Positions 8,545-15,268 of a DNA stretch of 58,199 nucleotides are shown in pieces. Under the pieces are notes generated by a model. That model searched no databases, had not been told where the DNA came from, and was given only the letters and a program-made list of their open reading frames with translations. The DNA lies in contig NZ_CALXEG010000013.1 of NCBI RefSeq assembly GCF_944387275.1, positions 1 through 58,199 of the forward strand, in the 5' to 3' direction. The translations under genes and the position numbers were made by a program. This DNA comes from an uncultured Pseudoflavonifractor sp. (GTDB taxonomy: Bacteria; Bacillota; Clostridia; Oscillospirales; Oscillospiraceae). Within the stretch, counting starts at the first letter, position 1. Each line of letters starts with the position of its first letter.

Positions 8545-9390
8545 GTGAAATATTTCTATGGGGCCGGAAAGAGGGGGCCCTATTTTGAAGGCTGGCAGTT
8601 CCGGCACCAGGCGCCCGGCGGCGAGACGCTGTCCCTGTTTCCGATGCTGCGCATCGACAGGGCGGGGGGCACCACGGCGTCCGTCCGGGTGGAGTCCCGG
8701 GAGGGCACGTGGAACATCAGCTGTCCGGGAGAGAGCTTCCAGGCCTCCGAGGGGCTGTTCCAGGTGTGGGTGAAGGGCAGCCTCTTCAACCGGAAGGGGC
8801 TGTGGCTGGACCTGCGGACCGGAGGCATGACCCTGTGCGGCGAGCTGCGGTACGGCCCCTTTACGCCGCTGAAGTACGATTTGATGGGGCCGCTGGGGGC
8901 GCTGCCCGTGTTCCCGGTACGCCGGGGGGTCATCAGCATGGGCCACCGGCTGGAGGGCGTTCTGCTGCTCAACGGCCGGCGCATCGACTTCACCGGCGGC
9001 ACCGGGTTTATTGAGACGGTCCGGGGCACCGACCGGCCTTCTACATCTCTGTGGAGCCAGAGCATCTGGCGTGAGGAGCGGAGCAACAGCATCCTGGTCA
9101 GCGTGGAGCGGGTGTCCACCCTGGCGGGGCCGCGGGTCAGCTGCCTGTGCGCAGTGCTCTACGGCGGACGGGAGTACCGCCTGGTCTCCTACCGCGGGGC
9201 CAGCGTGGAGCAGTGGTCTCCGGCGGGGACCTTGATCCGGCAGGGCGCCCTGCGCCTGGCCGTGGAGCCGGCGGGAGAGGGGGAGCATCCCCCCGTCCGC
9301 TACCAGCTCTGGGACGGGGACAAGCTACTGTTCGACCACCTGGACCCCTGGGCGGGCTACCGCTTCACCGAGGAGAAAAAGGACAGCTGA
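8545..9390 (+). CDS. Tocopherol-cyclase-like domain protein
   Basis: A 281-residue soluble protein with the features of the tocopherol cyclase-like family: an N-terminal YFEGWQF motif (residues about 12-18) and a central GFIETVRGTDRPSTSLWSQS segment that parallels the conserved GYIE-x-DWG-x-x-FP-x-x-W-x-Q region of that family. Bacterial members in anaerobes do not make tocopherol, so the family name gives no function here; a lipid- or isoprenoid-related role is only a guess. The start is GTG at 8545 after AGGTGATGAAGG. It is monocistronic, with its own promoter and terminator. Confidence 0.75.
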   Translation: MKYFYGAGKRGPYFEGWQFRHQAPGGETLSLFPMLRIDRAGGTTASVRVESREGTWNISCPGESFQASEGLFQVWVKGSLFNRKGLWLDLRTGGMTLCGELRYGPFTPLKYDLMGPLGALPVFPVRRGVISMGHRLEGVLLLNGRRIDFTGGTGFIETVRGTDRPSTSLWSQSIWREERSNSILVSVERVSTLAGPRVSCLCAVLYGGREYRLVSYRGASVEQWSPAGTLIRQGALRLAVEPAGEGEHPPVRYQLWDGDKLLFDHLDPWAGYRFTEEKKDS

Positions 9391-9401
9391 ACAAAGCAGG
9401 A

Positions 9402-9438
9402 GGGAGGACGCTCACAGACCGAGCGTCCTCCCTTTTTT
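9402..9438 (+). terminator. Terminator of the tocopherol-cyclase-like gene
   Basis: A perfect 12-bp stem (9402-9413 with 9421-9432) with a seven-base loop is followed by six T. The T run overlaps the stop codon of the convergent gene. Confidence 0.88.
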
Positions 9439-10120
9439 AGTGTTTGAATTTTTCCAGCAGGCGGGCCTCCCACTGGTCGCCGTACTTCATGGCGGCCAGG
9501 AACAGAGCCAGACCGGCCAGACCGATGAGGGCCATGGCCCAGATGGGGACGGCGATCACCGAGCTGCCCACAGCCGAGGCCACCAGCAGGCCCCAGGGCC
9601 GGGTGAGGACCACGATCACCAGGAAGCGGGGGAGGCCGATGTCGGTCAGACCCGCCAGGATGCAGATCAGGTCGTCGGGGAAGAAGGGGAAGAGAAAGAC
9701 CAGCGCCAGGAACACGTCCCGCTTGCGGCGGATCACCTCCAGGTATCGATCGGACACCTTCTGGCTGACAAAGCGGCCGGCGAAGGACTGGCCCAGCACC
9801 CGGGCCAGCCAGAACACCACCACGGAACCCAGCACCACCGCCCCTGCCGTGAGCAGGAAGGCGGGCCACATGCCGAAGAGCAGTGCGCCCCCTGCGGCGG
9901 TGATGTTGCTGGGGATGGGCGCGATGACCACCGAGGCCAGCTGGACCAGGAAAAAGACCAGGTGGGAGTAGGGGGAGAACCGGGTGATGTAGTCCTGGAT
10001 GCCGTCCAGGGATCTGGCGGCGGAGAAAAAGCCGGTGTTCCAGAGGAAAAGGAAGATGCCGCCTAGGATCAGAATGGTGAGGATCAGCGTGGCGATCCAT
10101 TTTTGATTTCTTTTTTTCAT
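9437..10120 (-). CDS. TVP38/TMEM64 (DedA-like) membrane protein
   Basis: A 227-residue protein with an N-terminal membrane helix after MKKRNQKW, several further hydrophobic helices, and the family's central re-entrant region (NITAAGGALLFGMWPAFLL, then FLFPFFPDDLICILAGLTDI). VTT-domain proteins of this family are associated with lipid scrambling and membrane homeostasis. The start at 10120 is preceded by AAGGGG. It stands alone and ends tail-to-tail with the preceding gene. The biological role in this organism is not evident. Confidence 0.88.
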   Translation of the reverse strand: MKKRNQKWIATLILTILILGGIFLFLWNTGFFSAARSLDGIQDYITRFSPYSHLVFFLVQLASVVIAPIPSNITAAGGALLFGMWPAFLLTAGAVVLGSVVVFWLARVLGQSFAGRFVSQKVSDRYLEVIRRKRDVFLALVFLFPFFPDDLICILAGLTDIGLPRFLVIVVLTRPWGLLVASAVGSSVIAVPIWAMALIGLAGLALFLAAMKYGDQWEARLLEKFKH

Positions 10121-10285
10121 ATGCCAAGCCCCTTGTCTTGCGCTGCCGGGATGGGAGCCGGACGACCATATCCGACATCCATTACCATAAGGCTACCACA
10201 GGGAGATAAAAGATGCCATAGGGAAAAGGTTAAGATTGTTTGAATAAATAGAAAACACGCGGCAGGCGCTCCTTTTGAAAGCCAT

Positions 10286-10355
10286 AAAAAAGGCGGCCCC
10301 GGCCGAAACCGGAAGCCGCCCCAATAAACAAAAAGCCACACCGCAGCCGGTGTGG
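10286..10355 (-). terminator. Tandem terminators after the 27-codon gene
   Basis: On the minus strand the first hairpin (10336-10355, 7-bp perfect stem CCACACC/GGTGTGG, six-base loop) is followed by CTTTTTGTTT. A second GC-rich hairpin (10292-10320, GGCGGC/GCCGCC outer stem) is followed by six T (10286-10291). Together they close a transcript of about 200 nt. Confidence 0.75.
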
Positions 10356-10388
10356 AACTTCTGTGTCGCACGGTATGTACTGTCGAGT

Positions 10389-10472
10389 TTATCGATCGCT
10401 GACGATAACCTGCTCATCGCCGCCAAAAATCAATTCGTCGACATCCGTGCTCTGGATGTCAGTCCACTTCAT
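10389..10472 (-). CDS. Orphan 27-residue peptide
   Basis: A 28-codon frame (27 residues plus TAA) starting MKWTDIQSTD and ending QVIVSDR, with seven acidic residues and a GGD turn in the middle. The case for translation is local: an AAAGGGGG ribosome site eight bases before ATG, a TATAAT promoter about 34 bases upstream, and two terminators right after it, so it is the only frame in a short dedicated transcript. No family is recognised and no modification enzyme, protease or transporter lies next to it. It may be a small acidic protein, a peptide precursor, or the reading frame of a dual-function small RNA. Confidence 0.5.
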   Translation of the reverse strand: MKWTDIQSTDVDELIFGGDEQVIVSDR

Positions 10473-10505
10473 GGCCTCAACCCCCTTTCTGGATTTGATG
10501 ACTTT

Positions 10506-10534
10506 ATTATAGTGCAGTGAAGGTCAAGAAACAA
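10506..10534 (-). promoter_or_regulatory. Promoter of the 27-codon gene
   Basis: Minus strand: TTGTTT (10529-10534), a 17-base spacer and a perfect TATAAT (10506-10511). Confidence 0.65.
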
Positions 10535-10603
10535 GGGACAATTGTACAAAATTGATAAATAAATTGTAAACAAACTGTGTATTTTTGTGTCGCAAAAAAT
10601 TCC

Positions 10604-10632
10604 TTGCTATTTTCTGCCCTGTGTGCTATACT
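10604..10632 (+). promoter_or_regulatory. Promoter of tRNA-Gly
   Basis: TTGCTA (10604-10609), a 17-base spacer and TATACT (10627-10632), placed 20 bases before the tRNA. Confidence 0.75.
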
Positions 10633-10651
10633 ATCAAAGTCAATTTCAGAT

Positions 10652-10725
10652 GCAGGTGTAGTTCAATGGCAGAACGTCAGCTTCCCAAGCTGAACACGAG
10701 GGTTCGATTCCCTTCACCTGCTCCA
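10652..10725 (+). tRNA. tRNA-Gly (anticodon CCC)
   Basis: A cloverleaf folds with acceptor GCAGGTG/CACCTGC, anticodon stem TCAGC/GCTGA with loop TTCCCAA (anticodon CCC, reads GGG), and a T-arm containing GGTTCGATTCC. The discriminator is T and CCA is encoded at 10723-10725. It is a single tRNA with its own promoter and terminator. Confidence 0.95.
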
Positions 10726-10780
10726 GCATAAGAAACCTGCTTTTGACCCGGGTCAAAAGCAGGTTTCTTATGCGTTTTAT
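10726..10780 (+). terminator. tRNA terminator: 48-bp perfect palindrome
   Basis: Bases 10726-10773 form a perfect inverted repeat with 24-base arms and no true spacer, starting directly after the CCA end, followed by GTTTTAT. It can fold in RNA as a long hairpin terminator. Confidence 0.85.
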
Positions 10781-10826
10781 TGGTCCCGTTTCGCCGTTCC
10801 GATACAGATAGAAAAGGAAGAATGAG

Positions 10827-11576
10827 ATGTCTGCCACAAGAAAGACCTACTTTGCCCGGCTGGTGGGGCGCTGCCTGATTTTTATACTGTGCGTCCTGAT
10901 GTACCTGTTCTGGCGGGCGCCCTTTGCCGTGTTGGACGGGTGGAACTTTTTCAAAATGCTCTCGCCGCTGCATCTGCTGTGGGGCGTATGGGTGGTGGAC
11001 ATGTTTCTCCAGATCATCCCCATCCGGAACAAGGTCCCCCTGGGCTCACAGAAGCTCTTTGCCAACCGCTTCAGGCCCATCCGGGACAAGATCAACTATG
11101 AGGCGCTGAGAAACTATATCGTGGACATCACAAAGAGCGCATATAAGGTGTTTATCCTCTGGTGCCTGCTGATCGCGGGGATCGGGGCGCTGTACTATTC
11201 CGGCGTGATCGACAAGGTCACGCTGTTCATGATCTCCGTGCTGTTCTATGTGTGCGACCTGATCTGCGTGCTGATCTGGTGCCCCTTCCGGCTGATTATG
11301 AAGAACCGCTGCTGCACCACGTGCAGGATCTTCAACTGGGACCATCTCATGATGTTTTCGCCGCTGATCTTTATGGGCGGCTTTTTTGCGGTCTCCCTGG
11401 TACTGATGTCCGCGATGGCGTGGCTGGTGTGGGAGCTGTGCGTCATGATGTACCCGGAGCGGTTCTGGGACCGCTCCAACGCGGCCCTGAAGTGCTCCGA
11501 ATGCACGGACAAGCTCTGTACTCAGTACTGCCGCAGATTGCGCGGCGGGGATGAGGCGGCGGCAGGGCACCGGTGA
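10827..11576 (+). CDS. Unknown integral membrane protein with Cys-rich motifs
   Basis: A 249-residue protein with about five hydrophobic segments (near residues 13-33, 45-62, 107-127, 133-152 and 170-200). Two Cys clusters stand out: RCCTTCRIFNWDH between membrane segments and a C-terminal NAALKCSECTDKLCTQYC, which could bind metal. The start at 10827 follows AAGGAAG. I do not recognise a named family. It follows the tRNA terminator closely and is alone before the TPP riboswitch, so context gives no function. Confidence 0.8.
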   Translation: MSATRKTYFARLVGRCLIFILCVLMYLFWRAPFAVLDGWNFFKMLSPLHLLWGVWVVDMFLQIIPIRNKVPLGSQKLFANRFRPIRDKINYEALRNYIVDITKSAYKVFILWCLLIAGIGALYYSGVIDKVTLFMISVLFYVCDLICVLIWCPFRLIMKNRCCTTCRIFNWDHLMMFSPLIFMGGFFAVSLVLMSAMAWLVWELCVMMYPERFWDRSNAALKCSECTDKLCTQYCRRLRGGDEAAAGHR

Positions 11577-11655
11577 GCTGGAATGGGAGTCCGGATTCTT
11601 GACAGCGCTTTTCCACAGTGCTATAGTAACACCTGAAAATTGAATCACGACGATG

Positions 11656-11743
11656 GAATTCTGGGGGGACTCTGCGGAGTTGAGAAGGTAAAACCTGACC
11701 CTATGAACCTGATCTGGCTCATACCAGCGTAGGGAAGCAATTC
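11656..11743 (+). promoter_or_regulatory. TPP (THI-box) riboswitch
   Basis: The conserved THI elements are present in order: GAATT/AATTC closing stem (11656-11660 with 11739-11743), the GGGGGG stretch, GTTGAGAAGG, then ACCTGACCCTATGAACCTG and ATCTGGCTCATACCAGCGTAGGGAA. It binds thiamin pyrophosphate and should reduce expression of the downstream six-gene operon when TPP is plentiful, probably through the terminator at 11772-11808. Confidence 0.97.
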
Positions 11744-11771
11744 TGTACCGTTCTCCGAAAAAGACGTGAAC

Positions 11772-11808
11772 AAAGGGTGCTTTCCCCAGGGAAGGCGCCC
11801 TTTTTATT
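11772..11808 (+). terminator. Riboswitch-controlled terminator
   Basis: The hairpin AAGGGTGC/GCGCCCTT (one G-T pair) with inner TTCCC/GGGAA pairing is followed by TTTTTATTTT. It lies between the TPP aptamer and the ykoF start, so it is the likely expression platform. Confidence 0.85.
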
Positions 11809-11828
11809 TTTAGAAAGAAGGAATTTTT

Positions 11829-12464
11829 ATGACAGAACCCAAGAGCTGTTGCTGCTGCCAGCGGGAGGACCTGCCCTGGTCGGGGCGGGGCGCCACGCTG
11901 GATATCTCTGGCTGCCGCTTCTCCCTGTACCCCATGGACTCGGACTTTGTGTCCATCATCCTGGGCGCGCTGGAGAAGACCGACACCTCCGCCGTGTGGA
12001 GCCAGTCGGACGCCCTGTCCACCGTCTACCGGGGCAGGCTGCCCTATGTGGTGGACGCGGTGGAGGGCCTGTTCATCAACGCCTTCCGCGAGGGGGTCCA
12101 CATGGCCCTGGAGTGCCAGTTCTCCAAGGGCTGCCCCGGCGACTGCGACGGGGACAGCTTCCTGGGCTGGGAGGGGGAGGCCCCCAACGCCGCCGTGGTG
12201 GCGGGCGCCCACTTCCCGGTGCTGTGCAAGATCGCCCTCTACCCCATGGGCGTGCCCGACTACATCGACCACATCGCCAAGGTGTGGCACATGGCGGAGG
12301 ACGCCGGCCTCCAGCCCACCAGCATCCACTACGCCACCCGTCTGACCGGCGACGTGCAGGATGTGTTCCGCTATCTGGAGTCGGTGTGCCGTCTGATGGA
12401 GCAGTCCGTGCCCCACTACATCCTCCACTGCACCCTGTCGGTGAACAGCCCCACGCAGGAGTAA
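11829..12464 (+). CDS. ykoF: YkoF-like thiamin/HMP-binding protein
   Basis: A 211-residue soluble protein with two ferredoxin-like repeats (about residues 25-105 and 125-205), the duplicated architecture of YkoF, which binds thiamin or its pyrimidine (HMP) moiety. The second half contains the HFPVLCKIALYPMG and HYILHCTLSVNSP strands. It starts with a Cys-rich extension (KSCCCCQRE) not needed for the fold. First gene behind the TPP riboswitch, directly followed by ykoE, in the same order as the Bacillus ykoFEDC operon. Confidence 0.9.
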   Translation: MTEPKSCCCCQREDLPWSGRGATLDISGCRFSLYPMDSDFVSIILGALEKTDTSAVWSQSDALSTVYRGRLPYVVDAVEGLFINAFREGVHMALECQFSKGCPGDCDGDSFLGWEGEAPNAAVVAGAHFPVLCKIALYPMGVPDYIDHIAKVWHMAEDAGLQPTSIHYATRLTGDVQDVFRYLESVCRLMEQSVPHYILHCTLSVNSPTQE

Positions 12465-12499
12465 GACCTACATACATATATAAAAGGAGAATGGTTCCC

Positions 12500-13099
12500 A
12501 TGGAAACCAAAAAGGAAGGTATCTGGAAGCTGAAGGACGTTATTTTCGTAACCATGCTGTGCGTGGTTCTGGGCGTGGTCTATCTGGCCGCCGTCTATCT
12601 CATCTCGCCCCTGACTGCCGTCTTTGCCCCCACCGGTATGTCCCTGCTGGGCACCGAGCTGATCTTCGGCATCTGGTTCATGGCCCCCACCCTGGCGGCC
12701 TACATCATCCAGAAGCCCAGCGTGGCCATCGTGGCCGAGGTGCTGGCCTCCCTCGTCGAGGTGCTGCTGGGCAACATGTACGGCCCCATGGTCATCGTGG
12801 CGGGCATTGTCCAGGGCGCGGGGGCCGAGATCGTCTTTGCCCTGTGGCGCTACAAGCGCTTTGACCGCACCACCATGTATCTGGCCACTGTGGGCTGCAC
12901 CATCACCAGCTTCCTGTGGAGCTTTGTCCGCTCCAACTACATCGCCATCGCCCCGGGTCTGCTGGTGGTGTACTTCCTGGTGCGGCTGGTGAGCGCCTTC
13001 CTGTTCTCCGGCGTGCTGTGCAAGGTGATGGGCGACGCCCTGGCCAAGACCGGACTGCTCAAGAGCTACGCCCTGGGCCGGGCTGTCCACAATGGCTGA
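12500..13099 (+). CDS. ykoE: YkoE, substrate-binding S component of thiamin-related ECF transporter
   Basis: A 199-residue membrane protein with about six hydrophobic helices, matching the YkoE S-component: VIFVTMLCVVLGVVYLAAVY, then MSLLGTELIFGIWFMAPTLA and the EVLLGNMYGP segment. The start at 12500 is preferred over the in-frame ATG at 12491, because the AAAGGAGA site lies ten bases upstream of the former and abuts the latter. YkoE dictates substrate choice (thiamin or HMP precursor) of the complex with YkoD and YkoC. Its end overlaps ykoD by eight bases. Confidence 0.92.
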   Translation: METKKEGIWKLKDVIFVTMLCVVLGVVYLAAVYLISPLTAVFAPTGMSLLGTELIFGIWFMAPTLAAYIIQKPSVAIVAEVLASLVEVLLGNMYGPMVIVAGIVQGAGAEIVFALWRYKRFDRTTMYLATVGCTITSFLWSFVRSNYIAIAPGLLVVYFLVRLVSAFLFSGVLCKVMGDALAKTGLLKSYALGRAVHNG

Positions 13100-14549
13100 G
13101 CCCATCCTGGCGTGCCGGGACCTGACCTTCCGCTATGAGGGGGAGCCGGTGTTCGAGCACCTGTCCCTGTCGGTGGAGCCCGGCGAGGCCGTGCTGCTGA
13201 TGGGGCCGTCCGGCTGCGGCAAGAGCAGCCTGGCCTACTGCCTGTCCGGCCTCTACCCGGCCTACGGCGGGGAGCTGTCCGGGGAGATCACCCTGGAGGG
13301 CCGTCCCCTGGCCCAGTATGAGATTGCGGACCGGGCCCAGGCGGTGTCCATCCTGTTTCAGAACCCGGACAACCAGTTCTGCATGGACCGGGTGGACCAC
13401 GAGGTCCTCTTTGCCCTGGAGAACATCAACTACCCCGGCGATCTGAGGGCGCGGATGCGCCAGCTGTTGGCCCTGGTGGGGCTGGAGGCGGTGGAGACCG
13501 CCCTGATCCACACCCTGTCCGGCGGCACCAAGCAGAAGTTGGCCCTGGCCACCGCCCTGGCTACCGGGGCCCGGATGCTGATCCTGGACGAGCCCTTTGC
13601 CAACCTGGACCCGGGTGCCTGCGCCCAGCTGTCCGAGCAGCTGCGGCAGCTGAACAAGCAGGGGCTGACCCTGCTGATCGTGGATCACCGTCCCGACTAC
13701 TGGCGGCCTTTCCTGACCCGGGTGCTGATGATGAACCGGGACGGCTCCCTGGAGCCGGGCTGTCTGCGGCCCGACGAGCTGGAGAGCCACCGGGCAGAAT
13801 TTGAGGCCCGGGGCCTGTTTCTGGACGACCAGTGGCTGGAGCGGCGGCGGCCTCTGCCCCTGCCCCAGCCGGAGACGGCCGCGGTGGAGGGGGAGAATGT
13901 GAGCCTGATGTACGGCCGCAAGACCGTGGCCGCGGGGCTGTCCTTCCGGTTCCCCAAGGGGGGCGTCACCGCCCTGGTGGGCCGCAACGGCAGCGGCAAG
14001 ACCTCGCTGCTGACAGCCATCGCCGGCGCGGGCGGGTACAAGGGCAAGCTGCGGGTGGAGGGCCCTGTGGGCCTGGTATTCCAGAACCCCCGGTTCCAGT
14101 TTCTCAGCCTGTCGGTGGAGGAGGAGGTGCTCACCACCCTCCGGGCCGCAAAGCCCAAGGCCGACCCCAACGAGCTTTCCGCTCAGGCGGAGGCGCTGCT
14201 GGAGGAGTTCGGCCTGTTGGCCTGGCGGAAGCACTCCCCCTATGCCCTCAGCCAGGGGCAGCAGCGCCGCCTGGCTCTGCTGGCCATGCTGGCGGGGGAG
14301 CAGCCCCTGCTGCTGCTGGATGAGCCCACCTACGCCCAGGACCAGCGGGCCACCGCCTTTATTCTGGATTTGCTGGAGCGGCGGGTGGAAGACGGGCTGA
14401 CGGCGGTCATCGCCACCCACGACCTGACCCTGGCCAGGCGCTGCGCCAACGTCATCTACCTGCTGGAGGACGGCAGGATGGAGCGCCTGACGCCGGAGGA
14501 CCTGGACCGCTACGCCAGAGAGAGGGGGTGCGTCCCGTGCGGAAGCTGA
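13092..14549 (+). CDS. ykoD: YkoD, fused double ATPase of the ECF transporter
   Basis: A 485-residue protein with two ABC ATPase domains in tandem. Domain 1 has Walker A GPSGCGKSS (about 38-46), signature LSGGTKQKLALA and Walker B MLILDEPFANLD. Domain 2 has Walker A GRNGSGKTS (about 297-305), signature LSQGQQRRLALL and Walker B LLLLDEPTYAQD. It supplies energy to the YkoE/YkoC membrane pair. It overlaps both neighbours, which indicates translational coupling. Confidence 0.95.
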   Translation: MAEPILACRDLTFRYEGEPVFEHLSLSVEPGEAVLLMGPSGCGKSSLAYCLSGLYPAYGGELSGEITLEGRPLAQYEIADRAQAVSILFQNPDNQFCMDRVDHEVLFALENINYPGDLRARMRQLLALVGLEAVETALIHTLSGGTKQKLALATALATGARMLILDEPFANLDPGACAQLSEQLRQLNKQGLTLLIVDHRPDYWRPFLTRVLMMNRDGSLEPGCLRPDELESHRAEFEARGLFLDDQWLERRRPLPLPQPETAAVEGENVSLMYGRKTVAAGLSFRFPKGGVTALVGRNGSGKTSLLTAIAGAGGYKGKLRVEGPVGLVFQNPRFQFLSLSVEEEVLTTLRAAKPKADPNELSAQAEALLEEFGLLAWRKHSPYALSQGQQRRLALLAMLAGEQPLLLLDEPTYAQDQRATAFILDLLERRVEDGLTAVIATHDLTLARRCANVIYLLEDGRMERLTPEDLDRYARERGCVPCGS

Positions 14550-15253
14550 ATCCGGCCTGGAAGCTGCTGACCCTGATCATCGCGTCCCTCATTATGTCGG
14601 TGACCTACAACACCAGGCTCAACCTTATCACCGCCGGAATTTGCCTGCTGGTGACGGTGTGTACCCCAAAGGTGAACCGGAAGCTGCTGGCCCTGTCCAT
14701 GATCCCCTTCCTCATAGCCGCCTTCGGCATGTTCATGACGGGCATCCTGTTCCCCAGCGAGGGGGTGCAGCAGGGGGTAGAGATGGCGGCCTTCGGCCAG
14801 CGGGTCATCTACGCCAACTCCCTCACCAGCGCCATGCAGCTGGCCTCCCGGGTGCTGGTCTACGGCGGACTGGGCATGCTCTTCGCCTTCACCACCAACT
14901 CCATGGACCTGATCATGAGCCTGATGCAGCAGTTCCATCTGCCGCCCAAGTTCGCCTACGGCATTCTGGCGGCCTACCACTTTTTCCCCGTGGTCCGCAG
15001 CGAGTTCGGCACCGTAGGCACGGCTCTGAAGGTCCGGGGCATCAAGACCCTGCCCTTCTCGCCCAAGCGGCTGCTGCCCATGCTGGTCCACGCCCTGGAG
15101 CGGTCGGAGAGCCTGGCCATGGCCATGGAGTCCCGGGGCTTCCAGGAGGGGCGGCCCAGGGCCGTGGCCTTCCGGGTGGCCTTCGGGTGGATCGATATCG
15201 CGTTCTTCATCGGACTGCCCGCGGCGCTGCTGGCGGGCCGGTTCCTGCTGTGA
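14537..15253 (+). CDS. ykoC: YkoC, T component of the ECF transporter
   Basis: A 238-residue membrane protein of the CbiQ/EcfT family: four to six hydrophobic segments and the coupling motif region around KVRGIKTLP and AMAMESRGFQEGRPR (the A-R-G and E-S-R-G-F motifs that contact the ATPases). GTG at 14537 is chosen because GAGGGGG lies just upstream; GTG at 14528 is inside that site. It overlaps ykoD by 13 bases. Confidence 0.92.
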   Translation: MRKLNPAWKLLTLIIASLIMSVTYNTRLNLITAGICLLVTVCTPKVNRKLLALSMIPFLIAAFGMFMTGILFPSEGVQQGVEMAAFGQRVIYANSLTSAMQLASRVLVYGGLGMLFAFTTNSMDLIMSLMQQFHLPPKFAYGILAAYHFFPVVRSEFGTVGTALKVRGIKTLPFSPKRLLPMLVHALERSESLAMAMESRGFQEGRPRAVAFRVAFGWIDIAFFIGLPAALLAGRFLL

Positions 15254-15268
15254 CAGGAAGGAGGTCCC

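Noticed and set aside
10726-10773. tRNA-adjacent palindrome as a phage attachment site
   Set aside because: No integrase or element boundary nearby and no second copy of the tRNA end in the window; a terminator explains it better.
12491-12493. ATG at 12491 as the ykoE start
   Set aside because: It directly abuts the ribosome site; the ATG at 12500 has the proper distance.
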